Of a stretch of 64,000 nt of DNA, positions 1 through 6,915 are shown one piece after another (position 1 is the stretch's first letter; each line of letters begins with the position of its first letter). The DNA comes from Amycolatopsis deserti. GTDB taxonomy: Bacteria > Actinomycetota > Actinomycetes > Mycobacteriales > Pseudonocardiaceae. Location: assembly GCF_014653945.1 (NCBI RefSeq), contig NZ_BNAU01000004.1:248001-312000 (forward strand), read 5' to 3'. Below the pieces are notes generated by a model. It was not told where the DNA came from, made no database searches, and was given only the letters and a program-made list of their open reading frames with translations. Both the position numbers and the translations under genes were made by a program.

Positions 1-1
1 G

Positions 2-169
2 CGCTGCCTGACCCGCCGCAACGGAGCGTGGTGGCAGCGGGCGACGGTCACCGAGGCGGAGGACCGCGGCGCCGACCGGGACACCGCGCTGAGCGCGATG
101 CTGGGCCGCTACCTCGAGCTGAGCCGCGGCGGCGAGGCCGTGCACACCTGGCCGGTGGACACTGCGTGA
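2..169 (+). CDS. C-terminal fragment of an unrecognised protein
   Basis: The reading frame is open from the window edge to a TGA at 167-169 and gives about 55 residues that end in TWPVDTA. The fragment is rich in Arg, Glu and Trp (NGAWWQRA) and has no motif I recognise. It runs in the same direction as the heme oxygenase gene, but an iron box lies between them, so it is probably not in the same iron-regulated unit. The start lies outside the window and no function is assigned. Confidence 0.55.
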   Translation, partial: RCLTRRNGAWWQRATVTEAEDRGADRDTALSAMLGRYLELSRGGEAVHTWPVDTA

Positions 170-203
170 TCATGGCGGCTCTGTTCGGGTCAATCCGGCC
201 TTG

Positions 204-222
204 TTAGGGTAGCCTAAGTGAC
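204..222. promoter_or_regulatory. IdeR/DtxR-type iron box upstream of heme oxygenase
   Basis: TTAGGGTAGCCTAAGTGAC closely matches the actinobacterial iron-box consensus TTAGGTTAGCCTAACCTAA, with the left half and centre best conserved. It lies 24 bp before the heme oxygenase start codon, where it would overlap the core promoter. Iron-loaded IdeR/DtxR bound here would repress the gene, as is established for iron-acquisition genes of the phylum. Confidence 0.8.
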
Positions 223-245
223 GGATCTCGCTTACAGTGCCACTC

Positions 246-905
246 ATGGCGGCTCCCCTCGCGGTTGACTCGGACCTGACCCAGACCCCGTTCTCGACCA
301 CCCTGAGGGAGTCGACACGACGCGCCCACGACCGGGCGCACCACTCCCGGTACATGCGCGAGCTGTTCAACGGCGACCTGGACCTGAGCGAGTACGCGCG
401 GCTGGCGGCCCAGTACTGGTTCATCTACCAGGCGATCGAGGAGGCCGCGGACGCCATGCGCCGCGACCCGGTCGGCGGCCGGTTCGTGTTCGACGAGCTG
501 CGCCGCGTGCCCGCGCTGGCGGTCGACCTGGAGTTCCTCTACGGCGAGCGCTGGCGGGAGCGAGTCACGCCGGTCCCGGCGACCGAGGACTACGTGCGGC
601 GCATCCGCTCGGTGGCCTTCGACTGGGCCGGCGGCTACGTCGCCCACCACTACACCCGCTACCTCGGCGACCTCGCCGGCGGACAGGCGGTGCGCAAGCT
701 GCTGGCGAAGGCCCACGGCGTCGAGGGGCCGGGCGCGCTGTTCTACCACTTCGACGACATCGACAACGTCCCCGCGTTCCGGAAGCGGTACAAGGCGCTG
801 CTCGACGGCACCCCGTGGACCGGGGCCGAGCGCGAGCGCATCGTCACCGAGACGCTGGTGGCGTTCGAGTTCAACATCGCGGTGCTCGACGACCTGGCCC
901 AGTGA
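246..905 (+). CDS. hmuO: Biliverdin-producing heme oxygenase
   Basis: This 219-residue protein opens the heme ring with O2 and reductant to give biliverdin, CO and Fe2+, a cytoplasmic step in using heme as an iron source. The proximal-ligand region TRRAHDRAHHSRYM near residue 28 and the distal-helix motif GDLAGGQ are the hallmarks of the HmuO/HO-1 fold, and the length matches bacterial HmuO. I chose the ATG at 246; an in-frame GTG at 237 is possible, and neither has a clear ribosome binding site. The iron box just upstream predicts expression under iron limitation. No heme-uptake transporter is visible nearby. Confidence 0.9.
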   Translation: MAAPLAVDSDLTQTPFSTTLRESTRRAHDRAHHSRYMRELFNGDLDLSEYARLAAQYWFIYQAIEEAADAMRRDPVGGRFVFDELRRVPALAVDLEFLYGERWRERVTPVPATEDYVRRIRSVAFDWAGGYVAHHYTRYLGDLAGGQAVRKLLAKAHGVEGPGALFYHFDDIDNVPAFRKRYKALLDGTPWTGAERERIVTETLVAFEFNIAVLDDLAQ

Positions 906-921
906 TCATCGGCACACCCCG

Positions 922-942
922 TTGACCTCCATCTAGCTGGAG
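922..942. promoter_or_regulatory. Possible MerR-family-type operator upstream of sodA
   Basis: A TTGACC hexamer is followed directly by the dyad CTCCATCTAGCTGGAG (arms CTCCA/TGGAG around CTAG). A dyad placed right behind a -35 hexamer is the typical arrangement of promoters bent by MerR-family activators, including SoxR-like ones. It sits 127 bp before the superoxide dismutase gene. The assignment rests on layout only, and no merR gene lies adjacent. Confidence 0.35.
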
Positions 943-1068
943 ATTGCAGGGTTGGGGCATGACCGGTTCCCGCAGTGCGGACAGCGGCTCCCCAGTTAGC
1001 TTCCCGCGCGCGCGAGGACTAGGTTTTGATACCGCAAGGGACTCTGCGTCAGACAAGAAGGAGGGCTG

Positions 1069-1689
1069 ATGGCCCGCTACGAGCTTCCTGACCTCGACTA
1101 CGACTACGGCGCGCTCGCCCCGCACATCTCGGGTCAGATCAACGAGCTGCACCACAGCAAGCACCACGCGACCTACGTCAAGGGCGCCAACGACACCCTG
1201 GACAAGCTCGCCGAGGCTCGGGACAAGGGCGACTTCGGCTCGATCGTCGGCCTGGAGACCACGCTGGCGTTCAACCTGGCCGGGCACGCCAACCACGTGG
1301 TGTGGTGGAAGATCCTGTCCCCCGAAGGCGGCGACAAGCCGACCGGCGAGCTGGCCTCGGCGATCGACGAGGCGTTCGGCTCCTGGGACAAGTTCCAGGC
1401 GCAGTTCACCGCGGTCGCCACGACCATCCAGGGCAACGGCTGGGCCGCCCTGTCGTGGGACCCGGTGGGCAAGACGCTGATCACGCAGCAGCTGCGCGAC
1501 CACCACAACAACCTCATCCTGCCGACCGTGCCGATCCTGCTGGTCGACGTGTGGGAGCACGCCTTCTACCTCGACTACAAGAACGTCAAGGCGGACTACG
1601 TCAAGGCGCTGTGGAACGTCTACAACTGGGGCGAGATCAGCAAGCGCTTCGACAACGCCGTCTCCGGCGGCAACGGCCTGCTCCTCTGA
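1069..1689 (+). CDS. sodA: Superoxide dismutase, Fe/Mn type
   Basis: This 206-residue enzyme converts superoxide to O2 and H2O2. The metal ligands of the Fe/Mn family are visible: His in LHHSKHH near residue 28, His in NLAGHANH, and Asp and His in DVWEHAFY. The sequence resembles mycobacterial SodA, including a His in the DHHNN segment where many Mn enzymes carry Gln, so the metal cannot be decided from sequence. A strong AAGGAGGG ribosome binding site precedes the ATG. No signal peptide is present. The gene is monocistronic, with its own terminator. Confidence 0.97.
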   Translation: MARYELPDLDYDYGALAPHISGQINELHHSKHHATYVKGANDTLDKLAEARDKGDFGSIVGLETTLAFNLAGHANHVVWWKILSPEGGDKPTGELASAIDEAFGSWDKFQAQFTAVATTIQGNGWAALSWDPVGKTLITQQLRDHHNNLILPTVPILLVDVWEHAFYLDYKNVKADYVKALWNVYNWGEISKRFDNAVSGGNGLLL

Positions 1690-1702
1690 GCTAGCCCGAT
1701 CG

Positions 1703-1748
1703 AGGGGTCCTTCCGCGCACCCGCGCGGACAGGGCCCTTCTTTTTTTC
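1703..1748 (+). terminator. Rho-independent terminator of sodA
   Basis: A GC-rich stem pairs TTCCGCGC with GCGCGGA and is extended by GGGTCC/GGGCCC flanks. It is followed by CTTCTTTTTTTCC, a clear T-run. It begins 14 bp after the sodA stop codon. Confidence 0.85.
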
Positions 1749-1789
1749 CGCTTGACCTCGACCACAGTGGAGGGTGCAGGCTGGCTGCC

Positions 1790-2578
1790 ATGGATGTCGA
1801 CGCGTACCTGGACCGCATCGGGGCCGACCGGCCGGCCGCGCCCACCGCGGCGGCGCTGCGGGACCTGCACGAGGCCCACCTGCTGACGGTGCCGTTCGAG
1901 AACCTCAGCGTGCACCTGCCCGAGCGGATCGTGCTGGACGAGGACGCGTTGTTCGACAAGGTGGTCCGGCGCCGCCGGGGCGGTTTCTGCTACGAGCTGA
2001 ACGGCCTGTTCGCCGCCCTCCTGCGCGAGCTGGGGTTTGCGGTGACCCTGCTGAGCGCCCGCGTGTTCGGCGGCGGGCGGTGGGGTGTGCCGTTCGACCA
2101 CCTGGCGCTGCGGGTCGACCTGGACGAGCCGTGGCTGGCCGACGTCGGCTTCGGCCGCTTCGCCCGCCACCCGTTGCGGCTGTCGGCGTGCGAGCCGCAG
2201 CCCGACCCCGAGGGCGAGTTCCTGGTGCTGGACGCGCCGGACGGGGACATCGAGGTGCGGATGAACGGCGAGCCGGCGTACCGGCTGGAGCAGCGGCCGC
2301 GGCAGCTGGCCGACTTCGGACCGACCTGCTGGTGGCAGGCCACTTCGCCAGACTCGCACTTCACCCAGAGCGTGCTCGCCACGATCTCGACGCCGTCCGG
2401 CCGGATCACCCTGGCGGGCGACAAGCTGATCGAGACGGTCGACGGCAAGCGGGCCGAGCGCGAGGTGAGCGAGGCGGAGAAGGTCGAGGCGTACGGAGTG
2501 CACTTCGGGATCGACGTGAACGAAGCCCCGGCGCTGGGATCCTTCCCGGCGCCGGGGCTCCGCCCGTTCCCGAACTGA
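1790..2578 (+). CDS. nat: Arylamine N-acetyltransferase
   Basis: This 262-residue cytoplasmic enzyme moves the acetyl group of acetyl-CoA to arylamines and hydrazines by a ping-pong mechanism. The catalytic triad is visible: Cys67 in RRGGFCYELNG, His104 in FDHLALRV and Asp118 in LADVGFG. Length and motif order match the bacterial NAT family. In mycobacteria NAT is linked to cell-wall lipid metabolism and isoniazid acetylation; whether that holds here is unknown. The gene stands alone between the sodA terminator and the iron box at 2609. Confidence 0.93.
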   Translation: MDVDAYLDRIGADRPAAPTAAALRDLHEAHLLTVPFENLSVHLPERIVLDEDALFDKVVRRRRGGFCYELNGLFAALLRELGFAVTLLSARVFGGGRWGVPFDHLALRVDLDEPWLADVGFGRFARHPLRLSACEPQPDPEGEFLVLDAPDGDIEVRMNGEPAYRLEQRPRQLADFGPTCWWQATSPDSHFTQSVLATISTPSGRITLAGDKLIETVDGKRAEREVSEAEKVEAYGVHFGIDVNEAPALGSFPAPGLRPFPN

Positions 2579-2608
2579 CTGCCGCTCCCACCACGAAGCG
2601 GACAAGCC

Positions 2609-2627
2609 TTAGGTTAGCCTAACTTCA
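2609..2627. promoter_or_regulatory. Second, near-perfect iron box (IdeR/DtxR type)
   Basis: TTAGGTTAGCCTAACTTCA has a perfect TTAGGTTAGCCTAA core. It stands 126 bp before the secreted-protein gene at 2753, and a hairpin (2670-2691) lies between them. That is further from a start codon than is usual for IdeR sites, so it may drive a leader RNA or an unannotated small transcript. Confidence 0.85.
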
Positions 2628-2669
2628 CCAGAGGCCGCAAGGGGCGGGTAGGAGAAGATCGTCCGTTCA

Positions 2670-2691
2670 CCCGTCAGCGTGGTCTGACGGG
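2670..2691 (+). terminator. Hairpin downstream of the iron box (attenuator or terminator)
   Basis: CCCGTCAG and CTGACGGG form a perfect 8-bp stem with a six-base loop, followed by TTGTCCG. It lies 43 bp downstream of the iron box and 61 bp before the next gene. The T-run is weak, so it could be an attenuator, the end of a very short RNA, or only a folded leader. Confidence 0.4.
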
Positions 2692-2752
2692 TTGTCCGAC
2701 GTTCAGGGGATCACTGATCGAACTCGCTCGGTCACCGGATAGCGTTCGGGGC

Positions 2753-3739
2753 GTGAAGACGTCGACAGTGATCGCGGTTGTACTCGGCGTGCTGCTGTCC
2801 TTCGCGTCCGTCGCCGGCGCGGCCGGCTACCTGTGGTCGCACGGCAGCGACGCGCCGCCACCCGCCCCCGGGCTGCCTGCCGTCTGGCCGAGCCGGGACG
2901 GTGAACTGCCGCGCCGCGTGCCGATGCCGTCGGGCGAGATGCTCGCCGCGCTGCCCGCCGGCAGCTCTGGTCACGTGCTGTGCCAGGCACTGTCCGAGCA
3001 GCGGTGGGAGGCCGTGCTCGGCGGCGCCACGCTGCGCGAGGTTCGCGGCAACGTGTGCCACCTGGTCACCGGCAGCCTCGACGTCACCCTGCGTCTCGAC
3101 AACGTGCCCGCGACTCTGCGGTCGCCGCAGTCGGTGACGGTGTCCGGGCGGGCCGCGGAGGTCGAGTCGAGCGGCACCGTCAACGCGCGGCTCAACGTCC
3201 ACCTGGTCGACGACGAGCCGAGCGCCGAGGTGCACCCGTTCCTGCGCGTCGACATCACCCGGTACGCCGTCACCCGCCCGGGTCTCACGCTGGACGACCT
3301 CGCCACCTCGATCGCGCGGGACGTCATCGACGCGACGATGGCGCCCGGCCCGGACCTGCCCGCGCAGGGCCGCGACGCGGTGATCGCGATGCGGGTGATG
3401 GAGCCGATGCCGGGTTACGGCATCCAGGACGCGCCGTGGCCGGTGGTGTCGTGGCAGCTGTGCACGCAGCTCGCGAAGGCGATGAGCACGAGCCCGTCCA
3501 CGGCGAAGCCGAGGTTCGACGGCCGCTGCACGGTCCGCACGGTGCAGGCCGCCCTGACCGACGACGTCACGCCGCGCGCGTACCCGGACACGCTGGCCGG
3601 CCGCCCGGCCCTGATCACCGACGACGTGGTGGCGGTGAAACTCGAGGACGACTCCAGCCAGGAGCTGACGTTCACCGGAACGGGCCGCGACCTGAAGGCA
3701 CTCGCGGAGAGCGTGCTGCCCGCACTGCTGGGCCGCTGA
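2753..3739 (+). CDS. Secreted or membrane-anchored protein of unknown function
   Basis: This 328-residue protein starts at a GTG and has one N-terminal hydrophobic segment (about residues 7-28), so it is exported or membrane-anchored. I see no lipobox. The rest appears to be two related halves. Each holds a pair of cysteines (LCQAL...VCHLV and LCTQL...RCTVR) and a later segment in which the protein appears to have a D/E-rich beta character; disulfides are plausible outside the cell. I do not recognise the family. The iron box 126 bp upstream suggests iron-dependent expression, but this is indirect. Confidence 0.75.
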   Translation: MKTSTVIAVVLGVLLSFASVAGAAGYLWSHGSDAPPPAPGLPAVWPSRDGELPRRVPMPSGEMLAALPAGSSGHVLCQALSEQRWEAVLGGATLREVRGNVCHLVTGSLDVTLRLDNVPATLRSPQSVTVSGRAAEVESSGTVNARLNVHLVDDEPSAEVHPFLRVDITRYAVTRPGLTLDDLATSIARDVIDATMAPGPDLPAQGRDAVIAMRVMEPMPGYGIQDAPWPVVSWQLCTQLAKAMSTSPSTAKPRFDGRCTVRTVQAALTDDVTPRAYPDTLAGRPALITDDVVAVKLEDDSSQELTFTGTGRDLKALAESVLPALLGR

Positions 3740-3752
3740 CGCGGGCCAGGCG

Positions 3753-5183
3753 TCAGGCGGCGCGGCGGCCGCTGAGGACCCGTAGGCCCGCCAGGCGCAC
3801 CGGGCGCGTCATGCCGCCTCGTCGGGCGAGCACCGCCGCGCACGCCACCGCGGCCACCGCGGAGATCACGCCGCCGATGAGGAACGGGGATCGGCCGCCG
3901 AAGGTGTCGGCCATCCACCCCACCATCGGGCCGCCGATCGGGTTGCCGCCGATCAGCACCAGCACGTAGATCCCCATCACGCGGCCCCGCATCTCCGGGC
4001 TCACCGAAGTCTGCACCAGCGAGTTCGCCGTGTTCAGGAACGTGATCGTGGCGAACCCGAGCGGGATCAGCGCGATCCCGAACGCCAGGTAGGTCGGCAT
4101 GAACCCGGCCACGAACTCCACCGCCCCCAGGCTGAACGCCGCGACCAGCAGCAGCCGCACCCGGGGACGGCCCCGCGCCCCACGGCGGGCTGCCATCAGC
4201 GAACCCGTGAACGTCCCCACCGCCAGCAGCGTGGACAACAGCCCATAGCCGTCCGCCTGCGTGCCGAACACGTTGCCCGCCACGATCGCCAGCGACGTGA
4301 AGAACGTGATGCCGAACGTGCTGACGAAGAACACCAGCACCATCAGCGAAACCAGGTCCGACCGCCCGCGCACGTACGCCAGCCCCTCGCGCAACTGCCC
4401 CTTCGCGCGGGCCACGGCGGGCCCGCGGAACAGCTTGTCCGGGTCCATCAGCAACAGCCCGGTGATCACGGCCAGCGTGCTGACCGCGTTCGCCAGGAAC
4501 ATCCAGCCCGTGCCGACCCACGTGATCGCGAACCCGGCGATCGCGGGCCCGACGATCCGGGCCATGTTGAACACCGACGAGTTCAACGCGACCGCGTTCG
4601 TGATCTGCTTGCGCCCCACCATCTCCGCGACGAACGACTGCCGCGCCGGCACGTCCAGCGAGCTGAAGACACCCAGCACGAAGCACAGCACGTAGACCTG
4701 CCACAGGGTCACCACCCCGGACACGTCGAGCAGCCCGAGCACCAGCGCCTGCACCCCGATGCCGCTCTGGATGGCGATGCACAGCTTGCGCTTGTCCACC
4801 CGGTCGGCGAGCACACCGGCCCACAGGGACAGCATCAGCGTCGGCAGGAACTGCAGCGCCACCGCGATCCCCAGCGCCACCGGGTTGTTCCCGGACAGCT
4901 GGAACACCAGCCAGTCCTGCGCGATGCGCTGCATCCAGGTGCCGATGTTGGAGATGATCTGGCCGGAGAAGAACAGCCGGTAGTTGCGCACCCGCAGCGA
5001 GGCGAACATGCTCGCCTTCGGCTGAACCTTCTCCTCGGGCTCCGCGACGGGAGCCGCGGCCGGCTTTGGCCGCATCCGGCCGGACGGCGCGGTGCACGTG
5101 GCGCGGTCCGCGGGTGGTGCCTGGCCCCGGGTAGCTGTGTTCGTCAGTTCGGACTGTCCCTCAGTACCCGTGTTGAGCCCCAC
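3753..5183 (-). CDS. MFS transporter, probable drug efflux pump
   Basis: This is a major facilitator protein of about 476 residues with 10-12 hydrophobic segments, beginning after a soluble proline/alanine-rich stretch (MFASLRVRNYRLFFSGQ). The loop motif GVLADRVDKRK matches MFS motif A. The GTG start at 5183 lies 2 bp after the stop of the upstream marR gene, so the two are co-transcribed and probably translationally coupled; internal Met starts are possible. Pairing with a MarR repressor suggests regulated export of a toxic compound. The substrate is unknown. It converges with the gene at 2753. Confidence 0.85.
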   Translation of the reverse strand: MGLNTGTEGQSELTNTATRGQAPPADRATCTAPSGRMRPKPAAAPVAEPEEKVQPKASMFASLRVRNYRLFFSGQIISNIGTWMQRIAQDWLVFQLSGNNPVALGIAVALQFLPTLMLSLWAGVLADRVDKRKLCIAIQSGIGVQALVLGLLDVSGVVTLWQVYVLCFVLGVFSSLDVPARQSFVAEMVGRKQITNAVALNSSVFNMARIVGPAIAGFAITWVGTGWMFLANAVSTLAVITGLLLMDPDKLFRGPAVARAKGQLREGLAYVRGRSDLVSLMVLVFFVSTFGITFFTSLAIVAGNVFGTQADGYGLLSTLLAVGTFTGSLMAARRGARGRPRVRLLLVAAFSLGAVEFVAGFMPTYLAFGIALIPLGFATITFLNTANSLVQTSVSPEMRGRVMGIYVLVLIGGNPIGGPMVGWMADTFGGRSPFLIGGVISAVAAVACAAVLARRGGMTRPVRLAGLRVLSGRRAA

Positions 5184-5185
5184 CG

Positions 5186-5608
5186 TTATTCGTTCCCCGC
5201 CATCCTGTCGATGATCTCGGCGGCGCGGGCGAGCACTTCCCGCTCGTCGCCGCTCAGTTCTGCCAGCTTCCGGTCCAGCCAGGCCTCGCGCACCGAGATC
5301 GTCTCCCCGACGAACGCCCGGCCCCGCTCGGTCAGGGCGACGATCGACTGCCGCCCGTCCGTCGGGTGCGGGCTGCGCTCGACGTACCCGAAGTCCTCCA
5401 GCGCCGCGATGACCCGGGTCATCGACGGCGGCTGGACACCTTCCTTGGCCGCGAGCTTGCCCGGCGTTAGCGGTCCGCACTTGTGCAGCGTGGACAACGC
5501 CGCGAGCTGCGTGAGCGAGACGTTCTCGTCGGTGCGCTGCGCCCGGAGCTTGCGGTTCAGCCGCACCACCGCGAGCCGCAACCGGCTCGCCAGGGCGGGC
5601 TCCCGCAT
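5186..5608 (-). CDS. MarR-family transcriptional regulator
   Basis: About 140 residues form the winged-helix MarR fold: LTQLAALSTL leads into recognition helix PPSMTRVIAALEDFGYV and the wing RSPHPTDGRQSIVAL. It is a cytoplasmic dimer that probably represses itself and the MFS gene 2 bp downstream. I chose the ATG at 5608 (MREPALAS); upstream in-frame GTG and TTG codons up to 5641 would overlap an AT-rich promoter-like stretch (GTATGCTAACTATG). The ligand is unknown. Confidence 0.87.
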   Translation of the reverse strand: MREPALASRLRLAVVRLNRKLRAQRTDENVSLTQLAALSTLHKCGPLTPGKLAAKEGVQPPSMTRVIAALEDFGYVERSPHPTDGRQSIVALTERGRAFVGETISVREAWLDRKLAELSGDEREVLARAAEIIDRMAGNE

Positions 5609-5668
5609 ATCGGACACATAGTTAGCATACCTCACGATCAACTGGACGACCTGGTGAAATCGGTCGCA

Positions 5669-6259
5669 TCAGCTCCGGCGCCGGAACCAGTTGACCACCA
5701 CCCCGTTGTCGAACGACTTCCGGTCGGTCACCGCGAACGGTGTCGGGTCGAACTTGCCATCCACCATCGGAATCCCCGCGCCCGCGACGACGGGGTAACT
5801 CTTGACCACCATCCGGTCGATCTCCGGCAGCACCTCGCCGGCCAGCTCGCCGCCCCCGCAAAGCCAGATGTCCTTGCCCGCCTCCTGCTTGAGCGAGCGC
5901 ACCAGGCCGAGCGGATCACCGGGGACCACCGTCACCGCCGGATCCTCGCCGGGCCCGAAGGTGCTCGAGACGACGTACTGGCGCAGGTGCGCGTAGGGAC
6001 TGGTGAACCCCTGATCCAGCCCGGGCCGGTAGGTGCCCAGCCCCATCACGATCGTGTCGAACTCCCGGTTGGGCGTGTTCTCCAGACCGAATGCCGGTCT
6101 CATCATCGTCGGGATGGTCTCCGGGTACCGCTCGGTCATCCATGCGCTGTACGCGGCGGCCTGTTCCTCGTCGCCCTGCGGGTAGAAGTCGTACTCGCCG
6201 CCGGGACCGGCGATCCGGCCGTCGATGCTGACGCCGATGTAGTAGACCAGTTCACGCAT
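5669..6259 (-). CDS. Dihydrofolate reductase-like (RibD C-terminal domain) protein
   Basis: This is a 196-residue member of the RibD_C/DHFR-like family, which are NADPH-binding reductases seldom assigned a substrate. Features are the N-terminal strand ELVYYIGVSIDGRIAG, the central VMGLGTYRPG and the nucleotide-binding segment DIWLCGGGELAG. The ATG at 6259 has a GGAG ribosome binding site 6 nt upstream, better than the Met at 6271. It is transcribed divergently from a TetR gene across iterated operator-like repeats, so it is the likely target of that regulator. Confidence 0.85.
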   Translation of the reverse strand: MRELVYYIGVSIDGRIAGPGGEYDFYPQGDEEQAAAYSAWMTERYPETIPTMMRPAFGLENTPNREFDTIVMGLGTYRPGLDQGFTSPYAHLRQYVVSSTFGPGEDPAVTVVPGDPLGLVRSLKQEAGKDIWLCGGGELAGEVLPEIDRMVVKSYPVVAGAGIPMVDGKFDPTPFAVTDRKSFDNGVVVNWFRRRS

Positions 6260-6272
6260 GAATCGCTCCATT

Positions 6273-6311
6273 CGTAGTACTCTGTCCGTAGTGGTTCAAC
6301 CGTAGTACTAC
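6273..6311. promoter_or_regulatory. Operator: three CGTAGT repeats at exact 14-bp phase
   Basis: CGTAGT occurs at 6273, 6287 and 6301, so the copies are exactly 14 bp apart. The outer two continue as CGTAGTACT, and the last forms the 10-bp palindrome GTAGTACTAC (6302-6311). It fills the 68-bp gap between the divergent reductase and tetR genes and is the probable binding region of the TetR protein. Confidence 0.7.
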
Positions 6312-6327
6312 AACTGGAGTGGTGTCA

Positions 6328-6915
6328 ATGGTGCGCAGGAACGACGAACGACGGGCGGCTCTGCTGGACGCCGCGATCGAAGTGCTGGCCCGGGAGGGCG
6401 TCCGGGGCCTCACCTACCGGGCGGTGGACGCGGAAGCCGCCGTGCCGGCCGGCACCGCGTCCAACTACTTCACCAACCGCGACGACCTGCTCTACCAGAC
6501 CGCGCAGCGGGTCTACGAGCGGTTGCAGCCCGACGCGGCGACGATCGAACGGCAGCAGACCGCACCCCGGGACCGCGAGACCTACACCGAGCTGATGCGT
6601 GAGCTGGTGAGCCGGATCAGCTCGTTCCGCAGCGGCTACCTCGCGCTGCTCGAACTACGCCTGGAGGCCACGCGCCGCCCCCGGCTGCGCGAGCTGCTGA
6701 CCGAGCGCGTGCGCGCGGACGTCGAGGCGAACGTCAACTACCACGAGCAGTCGGGGCTGCCCGGTGACGCGACCGCGGTGCGGCTGCTGATCCTCGCCCT
6801 CAACTGGCTCATCGTCGAGCAGCTCACGCTGCCGGACGTGTTCGGCGAGGCCGATCGCGATCAGCTGGTCGCGGCCGCGGTCGAGCGTCTGGTGGCTCAG
6901 CCGAGCGCGTCCTGA
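6328..6915 (+). CDS. TetR-family transcriptional regulator
   Basis: This 195-residue regulator has an N-terminal helix-turn-helix (ALLDAAIEVLAREG, then GTASNYFTNRDDLLY) and a helical ligand-binding domain. The ATG at 6328 has GGAG at 6315-6318; GTG codons at 6319 and 6322 are alternatives. It probably represses itself and the divergent DHFR-like gene through the 14-bp repeats between them. Its 3' end overlaps the convergent purine permease gene by 19 bp. Confidence 0.9.
   Translation: MVRRNDERRAALLDAAIEVLAREGVRGLTYRAVDAEAAVPAGTASNYFTNRDDLLYQTAQRVYERLQPDAATIERQQTAPRDRETYTELMRELVSRISSFRSGYLALLELRLEATRRPRLRELLTERVRADVEANVNYHEQSGLPGDATAVRLLILALNWLIVEQLTLPDVFGEADRDQLVAAAVERLVAQPSAS

Noticed and set aside
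5609-5641. Longer marR start at TTG 5641
   Set aside because: The extra residues read through an AT-rich promoter-like stretch and are unlike MarR N-termini.
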